In this document: positions 8,401-16,193 of the stretch, piece after piece
How the letters are laid out: the number at the start of each line of letters is the position of its first letter
Position numbering within the stretch: the stretch's first letter is position 1
NCBI GenBank assembly: GCA_900757495.1
Contig: CAAENX010000019.1
Location: 36,020 to 100,019, forward strand
Origin: an uncultured Collinsella sp.
Lineage (GTDB): Bacteria > Actinomycetota > Coriobacteriia > Coriobacteriales > Coriobacteriaceae
Reading direction: 5' to 3'
DNA: 64,000 nt
Notes under the pieces: generated by a model
Databases searched by the model: none
Told to the model about the DNA's origin: nothing
The model's input: only the letters and a program-made list of their open reading frames with translations
Program-made: the position numbers and the translations under genes

Positions 8401-8429
8401 TGCTCGCTCCCTTCAACCCAAACCAGCAT

Positions 8430-8469
8430 AAACCACCAAAAAGGGGACAGGCACCTTTGTGGTGGTTTT
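8430..8469. repeat. CCACCACAAAGG palindromic repeat, copy 2
   Basis: AAACCACCAAAAAGGGGACAG then GCACCTTTGTGGTGGTTTT: same orientation as copy 1, with one substitution in the left arm (CCAAAA for CCACAA) that weakens the stem. Confidence 0.8.
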
Positions 8470-8479
8470 GACCGGAAAG

Positions 8480-9334
8480 CTAGTTGGCGGGGCGGAAGAA
8501 GGCTACGGCTACGGCGCCGGGGCCCACGTGGGTGCCGATAGTGGCGCCAATGGTGTGGATGGGCAGCTCGCTCTCGGCATGGCCAGCCCACAGCGCCGCA
8601 CTGTCCTCGATATACTTCTTGAGCACCGCATCCGAAAGGCCCGTATAGCCGAGCGCCAGCGGCATGGAAAAGTCGATGCCGCCCGCCTTTTCGACCTTCT
8701 GGTTGAGCAGGTTACGACCGTTCTTGGAACCGCGCGCCTTACCCAGTTGCACGATCAGGCCATCCTCGGCGGCCACAACAGGCTTCACGTTGAGTAGCGT
8801 ACCCACGGCGCCGGCCGCAGCAGACAAGCGGCCTCCGCGCACCAGGTACTCCAGCGTCTCAAGCAAACCGATGACCACCACGCGGTCGCGAACGGCCTCG
8901 ACAGCCGCCGCAACCTGAGCCGCGCCCTGGCCCTCGTCCACCAAGCGCAGCGCATACTCGACCAGCACGCGCTCGCCCAGGGTGACGTTGTTGCTATCCA
9001 CCACATACACGTCGCCGCCCGGCGCCTCGGCAAGTGCGGTGCGAGCACTCTGGTTGGTGCCCGAAAGCTTGGCACCCACGGTAATAATCACCGCCTCGTC
9101 GCCGGCCTCACGAACCTCGGCAATCGCCTGCGAAAAGGCGTACGGGTTGACCTGACCGGTCTTGGGCAGCTCATCACGCTCCACGAGCATCTCGTAAAAG
9201 CGTTGGTGATCGATGTCGACGCCATCCATGTACACATCGGCGCCAAAGGTGACGGACAGCGGCAGAACACGCAGAGCGGGGTGCTCCGCCGGAGACATAT
9301 CGCTGGCGGAATCGGTAATAATGCGGACGGACAT
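8480..9334 (-). CDS. DegV family protein (fatty-acid-binding type)
   Basis: DegV/FakB proteins bind a fatty acid and present it to the FakA kinase for phosphorylation; this is known for the family, not shown here. The 284 residues begin with RIITDSASDMSPAE, the characteristic opening, and contain VITVGAKLSGTNQSA (ligand/phosphate-loop serine-threonine motif), LLETLEYLVRGGRLS and IGATIGTHVGPGAVAVAFF. The ATG at 9334 has AAAGGA 7 bases upstream; a longer frame to 9382 lacks one. A MarR regulator lies 119 bases upstream on the same strand. A second DegV protein is encoded at 61385-62245. Confidence 0.9.
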   Translation of the reverse strand: MSVRIITDSASDMSPAEHPALRVLPLSVTFGADVYMDGVDIDHQRFYEMLVERDELPKTGQVNPYAFSQAIAEVREAGDEAVIITVGAKLSGTNQSARTALAEAPGGDVYVVDSNNVTLGERVLVEYALRLVDEGQGAAQVAAAVEAVRDRVVVIGLLETLEYLVRGGRLSAAAGAVGTLLNVKPVVAAEDGLIVQLGKARGSKNGRNLLNQKVEKAGGIDFSMPLALGYTGLSDAVLKKYIEDSAALWAGHAESELPIHTIGATIGTHVGPGAVAVAFFRPAN

Positions 9335-9453
9335 AGCGAATCCTTTCTTGCGCAGGTCTCGCGCAGGGAATTTTGACAACAATGTCCCGGCGCGGCGTGC
9401 GCGCTCAAACGGGACGATGCAGTTGTTGGCTGAAAGATAGTGCCAGCGCGGCT

Positions 9454-9903
9454 CTAAATCTCGCGCAGGGTGCTGAGGATCGTGCGCAGCGACGCATACA
9501 TCTGCTCGCGCTGCTCCACGCCCATGGCCTTGCCGGTGGTATCGAGCACATCGCGAATGATGCGATCGGCCTCGCTCATGCTCTCGCCGCCCAGAGCAGT
9601 CAGGCGCACCGGAGCACGGTACTTGACGGCCGCATCACCCGAGTCGTCAACCTCGACGTAGCCGCCCTCCTCCAGATGAGCCAGTGTGCGCGAAACGGCG
9701 GCACGGGTAACGCCGGCCATGCGGGCGAGGTCGGCGCCAGTCAGGCCGTCCTTGCTGCGCTCAAGATAGTACAGGCACATGACATCGGAGCCCTTAAGGC
9801 CGAGCCTTGCGCCTTCGGACGTCTTGATGCGCTGAATCTCCTTGTAGAGGCCGCTGATCAGTCCGACAAAGTCCTCAAAACGTGTCTCGTCGTTCTGCTG
9901 CAT
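9454..9903 (-). CDS. MarR family transcriptional regulator
   Basis: A 149-residue winged-helix DNA-binding protein. Residues 40-100 show the MarR core: LKGSDVMCLYYLERSKDGLTGADLARMAGVTRAAVSRTLAHLEEGGYVE (helix-turn-helix and start of the wing). Helices at both ends form the dimer interface. MarR proteins usually repress nearby genes and release DNA on binding a small ligand. It is upstream of and co-oriented with the DegV gene, so control of fatty-acid use, in the manner of FabT, is possible but unproven. A palindromic repeat follows upstream at 10007-10046. Confidence 0.85.
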   Translation of the reverse strand: MQQNDETRFEDFVGLISGLYKEIQRIKTSEGARLGLKGSDVMCLYYLERSKDGLTGADLARMAGVTRAAVSRTLAHLEEGGYVEVDDSGDAAVKYRAPVRLTALGGESMSEADRIIRDVLDTTGKAMGVEQREQMYASLRTILSTLREI

Positions 9904-10006
9904 GGTGACGACCGCCTTTCGCTTACATGATGCTAACGGGTAAACATCTTAGCCGCACAAGGCAACACCCGTACCCAAATATCCGATTTGTTAACCCATC
10001 AACATA

Positions 10007-10046
10007 AAAACCACCACAAAGGGGACAGGCACCTTTGTGGTGGTTT
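10007..10046. repeat. CCACCACAAAGG palindromic repeat, copy 3
   Basis: AAAACCACCACAAAGG / CCTTTGTGGTGGTTT around GGACAGGCA, same orientation as copies 1 and 2. It lies between the B3/B4 gene end and the MarR gene. Confidence 0.85.
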
Positions 10047-10071
10047 GAACCTCAATAAGTTTTAGGCGTTG

Positions 10072-10791
10072 CTATAACTCCACGCAAGGATTGTCGCGGG
10101 TCACAAGCGTCTTAACGACAACCGTCGCTCCCAAATACCGCTCGAGCAGCTCAGCGAGGCGATCGATCGCAGCCTGGCAATCCCCCATGCGCTCGGGCTC
10201 TACGCACTCAATCGCCAGGAACGCATCGGCCGAATCGTCGGACAGCGCCGTGCGAACGCCATCGCGCCAGTTCCAGCAGCGGCACACGGCGCCTGCATCG
10301 TCGATATAGGCAAGCTCGTCGGGCAGCGTCGGATCATCCGCCTCCTCGCCAAGTGGCAAGAACGCGTCGCCGCCGTCGGTCACCGTCAGGCGCAGATTGC
10401 CCTCAATAGCATGCAAATCCTCACCGCCAACGGGCAGCGCATAAGTCAACGAAATCGTGTTGTAGATATCCACCGCCGGCGTGATGTGGCCGACCGGCTT
10501 GCCTTTGAGCACGCGCTTGAGCAGGTTCTCAACTGAGCAACGCGCGCCCTTCTTGGTCTTGAACAGGCGATAGGCCTCGCGCCATGCCTTGACCGGCGCG
10601 TTCTCGCTGATGGTATCGCTGGTCAGATGGCGCTCCGCATCGATGTTGGCGCGGTCAAGCAGCGCGGCGATTGCACCCACGTCCTCCTGGGGAATCTGAG
10701 CCGCGGGCTTCATGCCCTTTACGACCACGACGCCGATAGCCGCCTGCGGAAACAGCTCCCAAAACGAATCCTCGGCAACGAAACTCTTCAT
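10072..10791 (-). CDS. B3/B4 tRNA-binding domain protein
   Basis: A 239-residue free-standing version of the B3/B4 domain found in the beta subunit of phenylalanyl-tRNA synthetase, where it takes part in editing. Free copies are proposed to hydrolyse mischarged tRNA. Typical stretches are NAPVKAWREAYRLFKTKKG, SVENLLKRVLKGKPVGHITP, VDIYNTISLTYALPVGGEDL and the GNLRLTVTDGGDAF loop. Translation probably starts at the ATG at 10791, since GGGAGA lies 5-10 bases before it within the 5-codon upstream extension. The gene is preceded by a hairpin with a T run (10836-10893). Substrate specificity is unknown. Confidence 0.8.
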   Translation of the reverse strand: MKSFVAEDSFWELFPQAAIGVVVVKGMKPAAQIPQEDVGAIAALLDRANIDAERHLTSDTISENAPVKAWREAYRLFKTKKGARCSVENLLKRVLKGKPVGHITPAVDIYNTISLTYALPVGGEDLHAIEGNLRLTVTDGGDAFLPLGEEADDPTLPDELAYIDDAGAVCRCWNWRDGVRTALSDDSADAFLAIECVEPERMGDCQAAIDRLAELLERYLGATVVVKTLVTRDNPCVEL

Positions 10792-10835
10792 ATGTTCTCC
10801 CTTCATAGCGGACGCCCGAGTCCGGACGCCTAAAC

Positions 10836-10893
10836 AAAAAGCGCCCTCACAGCGGCCACCTTCAAAGTCCTACGGTGCCGCCACAAGAGCGCT
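10836..10893 (-). terminator. Strand-specific hairpin terminator downstream of pckA
   Basis: On the minus strand AGCGCTCTTGTGGCGGC pairs along its whole length with GCCGCTGTGAGGGCGCT when G-U pairs are allowed, then TTTTTG. The plus strand would have A-C clashes at the same places, so the fold is built for minus-strand RNA. It probably ends the pckA transcript, or attenuates the B3/B4 gene whose start is 45 bases further on. Confidence 0.65.
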
Positions 10894-10962
10894 TACGCTG
10901 CCCCCATCCGGAGAAGGGGGCGATATGTCAGGCGTATTGTAACCCGAGTCATTCGCGTGAGT

Positions 10963-11003
10963 AAAACCACCACAAAGGCGCCCGTCCCCTTTGTGGTGGT
11001 TTT
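10963..11003. repeat. CCACCACAAAGG palindromic repeat, copy 4 (inverted, variant centre)
   Basis: Same 16-bp arms, but the centre reads GGCGCCCGTCCCC, the complement of a GGGGACGGGCGCC variant. It lies just after the pckA stop. Confidence 0.8.
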
Positions 11004-11018
11004 GGGCCTGAGGCGACG

Positions 11019-12689
11019 CTAGTGGCGGAGTCCCAGCAGGCCGCGGCCGCGATGACGGGCCTCAGCGGGCACCTGGGCGTGCGGGCCGGCGGCCTTGACG
11101 GACTCGGGCAGGTGCGAGTACTTCTTCTCGAAGTTCTCCTCGAACATCACGGCCAGGTTGTGCGCTGCCTCGTCGTAGCGAGCGGTGCTCTGCCAGTACT
11201 GGCGCGGCACCAGAATGCCGTCGGGCACACCGTGGCACGTGGTGGGAATGTCGACGTTAAAGATATCGTCATGCACGAACTCGCTGTCCTCGATGGTACC
11301 GTCGAGGGCACGGGCCACCAGGGCGCGCGTGTAGGCAAGCTCGATGCGATGGCCCACGCCATAACCGCCGCCGATCCAGCCGGTGTTGACCAGATAGACG
11401 CGGGTGCGACCGTCGGCGATGCGCTCGCCGAGCATCTTGGCGTAGACCATGGGATCGAGCGGCATAAACGGCTCGCCGAACAGCGAAGAGAACGTGGGCG
11501 TGGGCTCGGTGACGCCGACCTCGGTGCCGGGAATCTTGGCGGTAAAGCCCGTCACAAAGTGGTACATGGCGGCGTCGGCCGTCAGGCGCGAGATGGGCGG
11601 CAGCACGCCAAAAGCGTCGCAGGTCAAAAACAGCACGACGCTCGGGGTGGTGCCCATGCCCTTGGTCCATGCGTTGGGGATGTGCTCCACCGGATAGGCC
11701 ACGCGCGTATTGTGCGTGATCGAGACGTCATCGTAGTTAGGCTTGCGGCTCTCATCGAGCACCACGTTTTCGCAGATGGCGCCAAAGCGTACAGCGTTGA
11801 AGATCTCGGGCTCGTGGAACGCGTCCAGCCCCTCGCACTTGGCGTAGCAGCCGCCCTCGATGTTAAAGATGCCCATGTCGGACCAGCCATGCTCGTCGTC
11901 ACCGATCAGCAGGCGCGTGGGGTTGGCCGAAAGCGTGGTCTTGCCCGTGCCCGAAAGGCCAAAGAACACGGCGGTCTCGTGCGTGACGGGATCCATGCTG
12001 GTCGAGCAATGCATGGGCAGTACGTCGTCCTCGACGGGCAGCAGGTAATTCATGACGCTGAAGATGGACTTTTTGATCTCGCCGGAGTAACCGGTGCCGG
12101 CAACCAGAATCACGCGCTCCTGGAAGTTGATGACCACGGCGGCGCTGGAGTTGAGGCCTTTGATGGCGGGATCGCACTGGTAGCCCGGCGCGGCGAGCAC
12201 GCAGAAGTCCGGCTCGCCGGTGCGTGCGATTTCACGGGCAAGCGGGCGGGCGAGCATCTGCTTAATAAAGAGCGCCTGGCTGGCACGCTCACAGGCGACG
12301 AGCAGTCGGCGCGTGTGGTTGCGGTCGGCGCCCGCCATGCCGCGGGTAACGAACACATCGCGCTCGTTGAGGTAGTCGACGATACCAGCCTTGATGGTCT
12401 CGTAGCTCTCGGCAGAAAGCGGGCGGTTGACGGCGCCCCAGGCGATCTTGTCGTGGACATCGGGGGTGTCAACGATAAAGCGGTCGTTGGGCGAACGTCC
12501 GGTACGCTCCCCCGTCTCGATCACGAGTGCGCCGTTGGAGGCCATACGGCCCTCTTCGCGGCGAATCGCATGCTCGACGAGCTCGGCTGCCGGCAGGTCG
12601 ACCAGCAAGCGGGGTTGGTTCTCGGCGGGATCTTCGACCAGCGTAATGCCAAAGTTGGATAGAACTTCTGCAGGGGTAACACCAGGCAT
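11019..12689 (-). CDS. pckA: Phosphoenolpyruvate carboxykinase (ATP)
   Basis: Interconverts oxaloacetate plus ATP with phosphoenolpyruvate, CO2 and ADP. In fermentative gut bacteria it often runs towards oxaloacetate. The 556 residues include RTGRSPNDRFIVD, the kinase P-loop GLSGTGKTTLSANP near residue 245, LIGDDEHGWSD with the metal-binding aspartates, GCYAKCEGL, and NTGWIGGGYGVG. The ATG at 12689 follows AAAGGAGG by 4 bases; the frame is open further upstream but has no such site. The C-terminus carries a short Arg/His-rich tail (ARHRGRGLLGLRH). It is monocistronic, ending at repeat copy 4 and a hairpin. Confidence 0.95.
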   Translation of the reverse strand: MPGVTPAEVLSNFGITLVEDPAENQPRLLVDLPAAELVEHAIRREEGRMASNGALVIETGERTGRSPNDRFIVDTPDVHDKIAWGAVNRPLSAESYETIKAGIVDYLNERDVFVTRGMAGADRNHTRRLLVACERASQALFIKQMLARPLAREIARTGEPDFCVLAAPGYQCDPAIKGLNSSAAVVINFQERVILVAGTGYSGEIKKSIFSVMNYLLPVEDDVLPMHCSTSMDPVTHETAVFFGLSGTGKTTLSANPTRLLIGDDEHGWSDMGIFNIEGGCYAKCEGLDAFHEPEIFNAVRFGAICENVVLDESRKPNYDDVSITHNTRVAYPVEHIPNAWTKGMGTTPSVVLFLTCDAFGVLPPISRLTADAAMYHFVTGFTAKIPGTEVGVTEPTPTFSSLFGEPFMPLDPMVYAKMLGERIADGRTRVYLVNTGWIGGGYGVGHRIELAYTRALVARALDGTIEDSEFVHDDIFNVDIPTTCHGVPDGILVPRQYWQSTARYDEAAHNLAVMFEENFEKKYSHLPESVKAAGPHAQVPAEARHRGRGLLGLRH

Positions 12690-12828
12690 GGGGCCTCCTT
12701 TAAAAACGCGACACGTGGACGCGGCGCGCACTTTACTCACGTAAAGCCCGTTGTACCCGATATGCAAAACGTTTTTGCGGCAAGGGCGAAGCGCCCGCCC
12801 AACGGTCAAAAATCGCACGCAAGCGGCC

Positions 12829-12968
12829 TAGTCATTGGGGACGTTCTTAAACGACTAGTCGTTGGGGACACTCTTGAGCAGGCAACATTCAAGGAGTGTC
12901 CCCAGATGCCGGCACTTAGGGACGTTCCTAAAGTGCCGACACATAAGGAACGTCCCCAAGTGCCGACT
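12829..12968. repeat. Pair of palindromic GGGGAC-type repeats
   Basis: Two adjacent imperfect palindromes. In the first, TTGGGGACACTC (12862-12873) faces GAGTGTCCCCA (12894-12904). In the second, CGGCACTTAGGGACGTTCCT (12910-12929) faces AGGAACGTCCCCAAGTGCCG (12946-12965). A third fragment, GGGGACGTTCTTAAACGAC, precedes them. Related sequence (AAGGAACGTCCCCAAGTGCC) recurs at 52248-52268. They fill the gap between pckA and the flippase-like gene; nothing else is seen in that 377-base gap except a TATACT hexamer at 13034. Confidence 0.75.
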
Positions 12969-13066
12969 ACTGAATGGCACCGCTGAATATATTGAACAAC
13001 CTGGTCAAAAACACGAATGGACACCACCGCGACTATACTAGAGCACAGCAATAGAAAGGAATCGTC

Positions 13067-14641
13067 TTGAGCATCACGCCCCTCGATAGCGTCCGCCGCA
13101 CCATCGCCCGCCGCAACGGCGTCACCGACCCCACCGCATCGGGCGGGGCGCACGGGCAGGGCGGACGCATCGAGAACGGCCTGTTCCCCGCATCGCACAC
13201 CGCCGAGGAGCTCGCACGAATCCAAGAGCTAAGCCAGCGTAACGCCGGCGGTCCCGACAGCAGCCAGGCCACACGCCGTCGCCGTGAGCGCGATCGCCAA
13301 CCCGGCCCCATCCGCCGCATGGTCAATGCCTGGTGGAACCGCCTGCTCGGAGCCGTCTACGGCGGCGGCTTCTCCACGCAAGAAGCCGAGTACGAAGATC
13401 ACGCCACCCGTCGCGACTACCTTTGGAATACCCTGGGCACCGCCGTATGGGGCATGGCGTTTCCGCTGCTCACCATTGTGTCGACGCAGCTCGTGGGGGC
13501 CGAGGAAGCTGGCAAGTTCTCCATCGCCTTTGTCACCGGCACGCTCATCATGATCGCGTGCAACTATGGCGTGCGCAACTTTCAGGTCTCGGACATCGAC
13601 GAAACGACGTCCTTTGCCTCTTACCAGCTCAACCGCTGGCTTTGCGGAGCGCTCACCCTAGGCTGCGGCCTCATGTACAGCAGCGCCCGCGGCTACGATG
13701 CGCAGATGGCGACGATCGGCCTGGGCGTCTACCTCTATAAGGTAATCGATGGCATCGCCGACGTGTACGAGGGCCGCCTGCAACAGGCCGACAAGCTCTA
13801 TTTGGCCGGCATGAGCCAAACGCTGCGTTCCGCCGGCGTCATCGCAGTCTTTAGCGTGGCGCTGTTCCTCACGCGCAGCATGCCCATCGCGGCTATGGCC
13901 ATGGGTGTTACCGCGATTGCCTCGCTCGTGCTGGTCACCGCCCCGCTCGCCCTGCTCGAAACCGAAAAATCGCGCCGCGTGAGCCTGCGCGAGGCTGGCC
14001 ACCTGTTTATCCAGTGCGCCCCGCTCTTTGGTGCGCTGTTCCTGTTCAATCTCATCGAGAGCATGCCCAAGTTCGTGATGGAAGGCACGCTGGCCTACAA
14101 ATATCAGCTGTACTTTAATGCACTGTTCTTTCCGGCGCAGGCTATTTTGCTGAGCATCGGATTTATCTATAAACCGCAGCTCCTGCGTCTGTCGAGCATT
14201 TGGGCGAACCCGCGCAAACGCCGCCGTTTTGACTTGATTATTATTGCTGTTATGGCACTGGTCGTGGTCATTACCGGAGCGTGCGCCGCATTTATGGCAG
14301 GCCCCGGCATTCCCCTCATGAGCTTTATGTACGGCCTTAACTTTGAGCGCTACCGCACGCTGGCACTGCTAATGGTTGTCGCCGGCGGAGTCACCGCGGC
14401 AATCGACTTTATCTACGCCATTATCACGGTGCTGCGCCACGCCGGCGACGTCACCAAAATCTACCTGATCTGCTTCGCCGTAAGCGTGGTGCTGCCGGTA
14501 ATCCTGATTAAGCTGCTGGGTATGATGGGCGCTGTGGTGAGCTACCTAGCCATCATGGCCCTACTCCTGGTGCTACTGATTATCGAGTACGCCCACATAC
14601 GCCAACGCATCGAACGCGACCGCAATCCATACGGCGTCTAA
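13067..14641 (+). CDS. Flippase-like polytopic membrane protein
   Basis: A 524-residue protein with a hydrophilic, Arg-rich N-terminal region (about 1-115) and then roughly 12 hydrophobic segments. The pattern resembles Wzx-type oligosaccharide flippases of the MATE-like superfamily: TLGTAVWGMAFPLLTIV, then GKFSIAFVTGTLIMIACNYGVRNFQ, which corresponds to the opening helices of that family. Such proteins move lipid-linked sugars across the membrane. Initiation is at TTG (13067), 6 bases after AAAGGA; no in-frame ATG fits better. No glycosyltransferase genes are adjacent, so the cargo is unknown. Confidence 0.7.
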   Translation: MSITPLDSVRRTIARRNGVTDPTASGGAHGQGGRIENGLFPASHTAEELARIQELSQRNAGGPDSSQATRRRRERDRQPGPIRRMVNAWWNRLLGAVYGGGFSTQEAEYEDHATRRDYLWNTLGTAVWGMAFPLLTIVSTQLVGAEEAGKFSIAFVTGTLIMIACNYGVRNFQVSDIDETTSFASYQLNRWLCGALTLGCGLMYSSARGYDAQMATIGLGVYLYKVIDGIADVYEGRLQQADKLYLAGMSQTLRSAGVIAVFSVALFLTRSMPIAAMAMGVTAIASLVLVTAPLALLETEKSRRVSLREAGHLFIQCAPLFGALFLFNLIESMPKFVMEGTLAYKYQLYFNALFFPAQAILLSIGFIYKPQLLRLSSIWANPRKRRRFDLIIIAVMALVVVITGACAAFMAGPGIPLMSFMYGLNFERYRTLALLMVVAGGVTAAIDFIYAIITVLRHAGDVTKIYLICFAVSVVLPVILIKLLGMMGAVVSYLAIMALLLVLLIIEYAHIRQRIERDRNPYGV

Positions 14642-14721
14642 TTGGTGCAATGGGGGCAGCTAACTTACGATGGAATCACCCCGACTGGGGTCTCATTGCG
14701 GACAATATGCATCACGCAAAA

Positions 14722-14844
14722 CTAAGTGAGTAGACTTTTGCCGAATCCCTGACCACTCCGGCAAAATACAAGTCAGTTACCTGCGGTTTTGTTGAGGCAA
14801 ATTTGCCGTCTGCTCGGCATTTCCAAAAAAGCCTACTCACTTAG
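14722..14844. repeat. 123-base element with CTAAGTGAGTAG terminal repeats
   Basis: CTAAGTGAGTAG (14722-14733) and its exact complement CTACTCACTTAG (14833-14844) bound a segment with inner matches CTTTTGCCGA / TCGGCATTTCCAAAAAAG. It has no coding potential. It lies in the 388-base gap after the flippase-like gene, which otherwise holds the terminator at 14865 and a short GCTACT/AGTAGC hairpin at 14971-14989. Confidence 0.65.
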
Positions 14845-14864
14845 CCAGCGGGCAGCCAAAAAAG

Positions 14865-14904
14865 AACCGTCGCGACGTCGTTTGACTCCGTTGCGACGGT
14901 TTTT
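14865..14904. terminator. Bidirectional terminator between convergent genes
   Basis: AACCGTCGC / GCGACGGTT stem with TTTTT on the plus side and CTTTTTT on the minus side. It separates the flippase-like gene from the phosphoesterase gene. Confidence 0.75.
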
Positions 14905-15029
14905 CGAGTATTTTCGCGCTGCCGAGGACGCAGACGCTCCTCATTTCTAGCGCTTACCGAGCAAGAAGGCGCTACTCTTCGAAAGTAGCCAAAAAAGCCC
15001 CGTCCCAAATTAGCTACCCTTTGCACCGA

Positions 15030-15869
15030 TTATTCGCCCGGGTTGATGTTCGCGTAGAACTCCGCACCATCATCCAGGCGCAGGATGCCCACGCGGCCGA
15101 ACTCGGAGCCGGTGGCGGCGGCGCAGTCGATATCGATGCGATCGGGCACGCCGGCGGTATCCTCGCCGCCCAGGCGCACAATCTGTCCGCGCCCCGACTC
15201 CTCGTCGAGCCCCGCCAGGCCGCCTACCTCGCAGTAACGCCCGAGCGACACCGTTGGCGTGTGGCCGCTCACCACGACCGGACCCTTGCCCTCGGCAGAA
15301 AGCAACCCCGTCGGCGCATCCCAATAGCCGTGACGAATCCACAGCAGGTCATCGGACGACTGCACGGCAAGCATCTGCTTCAGCAGTTCGCGATCAGCAT
15401 TCACCGCCCCCGCACCATCGGCACAATCAACCCCATGTTCAAGCAAAAACGCCCGCGCCGCCTCGGTCTGGATGCCGGCATGTACCAGCAGGTACGGACG
15501 CTCATCAGTCTCGGCCACTGCGTAGAGCGGCAGCGTCGCCATCCAACGCACGAGCTCCTCGTACGCCTCGAATTCCATATCGTTGAGCTGCTGACGGGTA
15601 GTCCAACCGCCGTTGATATCCCATGTCTCGGCATCGAGCGGATCTTGGCCAATGATGGCGTCGAGCATGATCTGCTCGTGATTGCCCTTGAGCACGCGAG
15701 CGTTGGGCAGCGAGCGCACGAGCTTAATAACGCCAACCGGATCGGGCCCGCGATCGATCATGTCGCCCAGCACGTACAGCGTATCGTCGGACGCCAGCGA
15801 AATCTTGGACAGGGCCTCGTCAAGCGCACGCACGTGCCCGTGAGCATCAGATGTCACATAGATCGCCAT
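15030..15869 (-). CDS. Metallophosphoesterase (PPP-type Ser/Thr phosphatase or ApaH-like)
   Basis: A 279-residue calcineurin-like phosphoesterase. The metal-binding blocks are all present: SDAHGHVRAL (GDxHG-type), LGDMIDRGPD (GDxxDRG), LKGNHEQIMLD (GNHE), LLVHAG and VVSGHTPT. This layout is that of the bacterial PPP-family protein phosphatases and of diadenosine tetraphosphatase; the substrate cannot be chosen from sequence. The ATG at 15869 has GAGAGG 7 bases upstream; a 14-codon extension to 15911 does not. It stands alone, convergent with the flippase-like gene and divergent from the antiporter. Confidence 0.88.
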   Translation of the reverse strand: MAIYVTSDAHGHVRALDEALSKISLASDDTLYVLGDMIDRGPDPVGVIKLVRSLPNARVLKGNHEQIMLDAIIGQDPLDAETWDINGGWTTRQQLNDMEFEAYEELVRWMATLPLYAVAETDERPYLLVHAGIQTEAARAFLLEHGVDCADGAGAVNADRELLKQMLAVQSSDDLLWIRHGYWDAPTGLLSAEGKGPVVVSGHTPTVSLGRYCEVGGLAGLDEESGRGQIVRLGGEDTAGVPDRIDIDCAAATGSEFGRVGILRLDDGAEFYANINPGE

Positions 15870-16193
15870 GGAACGCCTCTCTTTACTTGCGGCCGAAGCC
15901 CGGAGCCGCAACTAAAACTTCAAGTTGAACTTAAACGTTACCCATTGTACTCCGTTGCAATAAAGCTGGGAAGGGTTGCATACCGTCAACGGTCGCCAGC
16001 GCACGCCTGTCAACCCGCACCGCTCACGCCACGCCGTCTGGCCCAGCGCCCCGACCAGCGACGCTCGCATCGCAGCCTCGTGTCGAAAATGCGCATGCCC
16101 GCAATCCAGGCCCATAAACCCACCATCTTTGGGTACAAATAACCGCAGATAACTGACCGTGCCACGCCAACCACCCAGGAGCGGACACCATCC
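15870..16193. other. Divergent promoter region
   Basis: 324 bases between divergently read genes. AGTTCAACTTGAAG-type short repeats near 15915-15935 and a TACAAT hexamer on the minus strand near 15950 may belong to the phosphoesterase promoter. I see no gene, riboswitch or large repeat. Confidence 0.35.

Noticed and set aside
8023..11003. The CCACCACAAAGG repeats as a CRISPR array
   Set aside because: Copies are palindromic, kilobases apart and separated by genes, with no regular spacers and no cas genes in the window.
11022..12662. A 546-codon open frame on the plus strand opposite pckA
   Set aside because: Same reason: pckA on the other strand has all catalytic motifs, and this frame has no recognisable domain.
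14971..14995. GCTACT/AGTAGC hairpin as a terminator
   Set aside because: On the plus strand it is followed by a run of A, and on the minus strand the T run precedes the stem, so neither direction fits.
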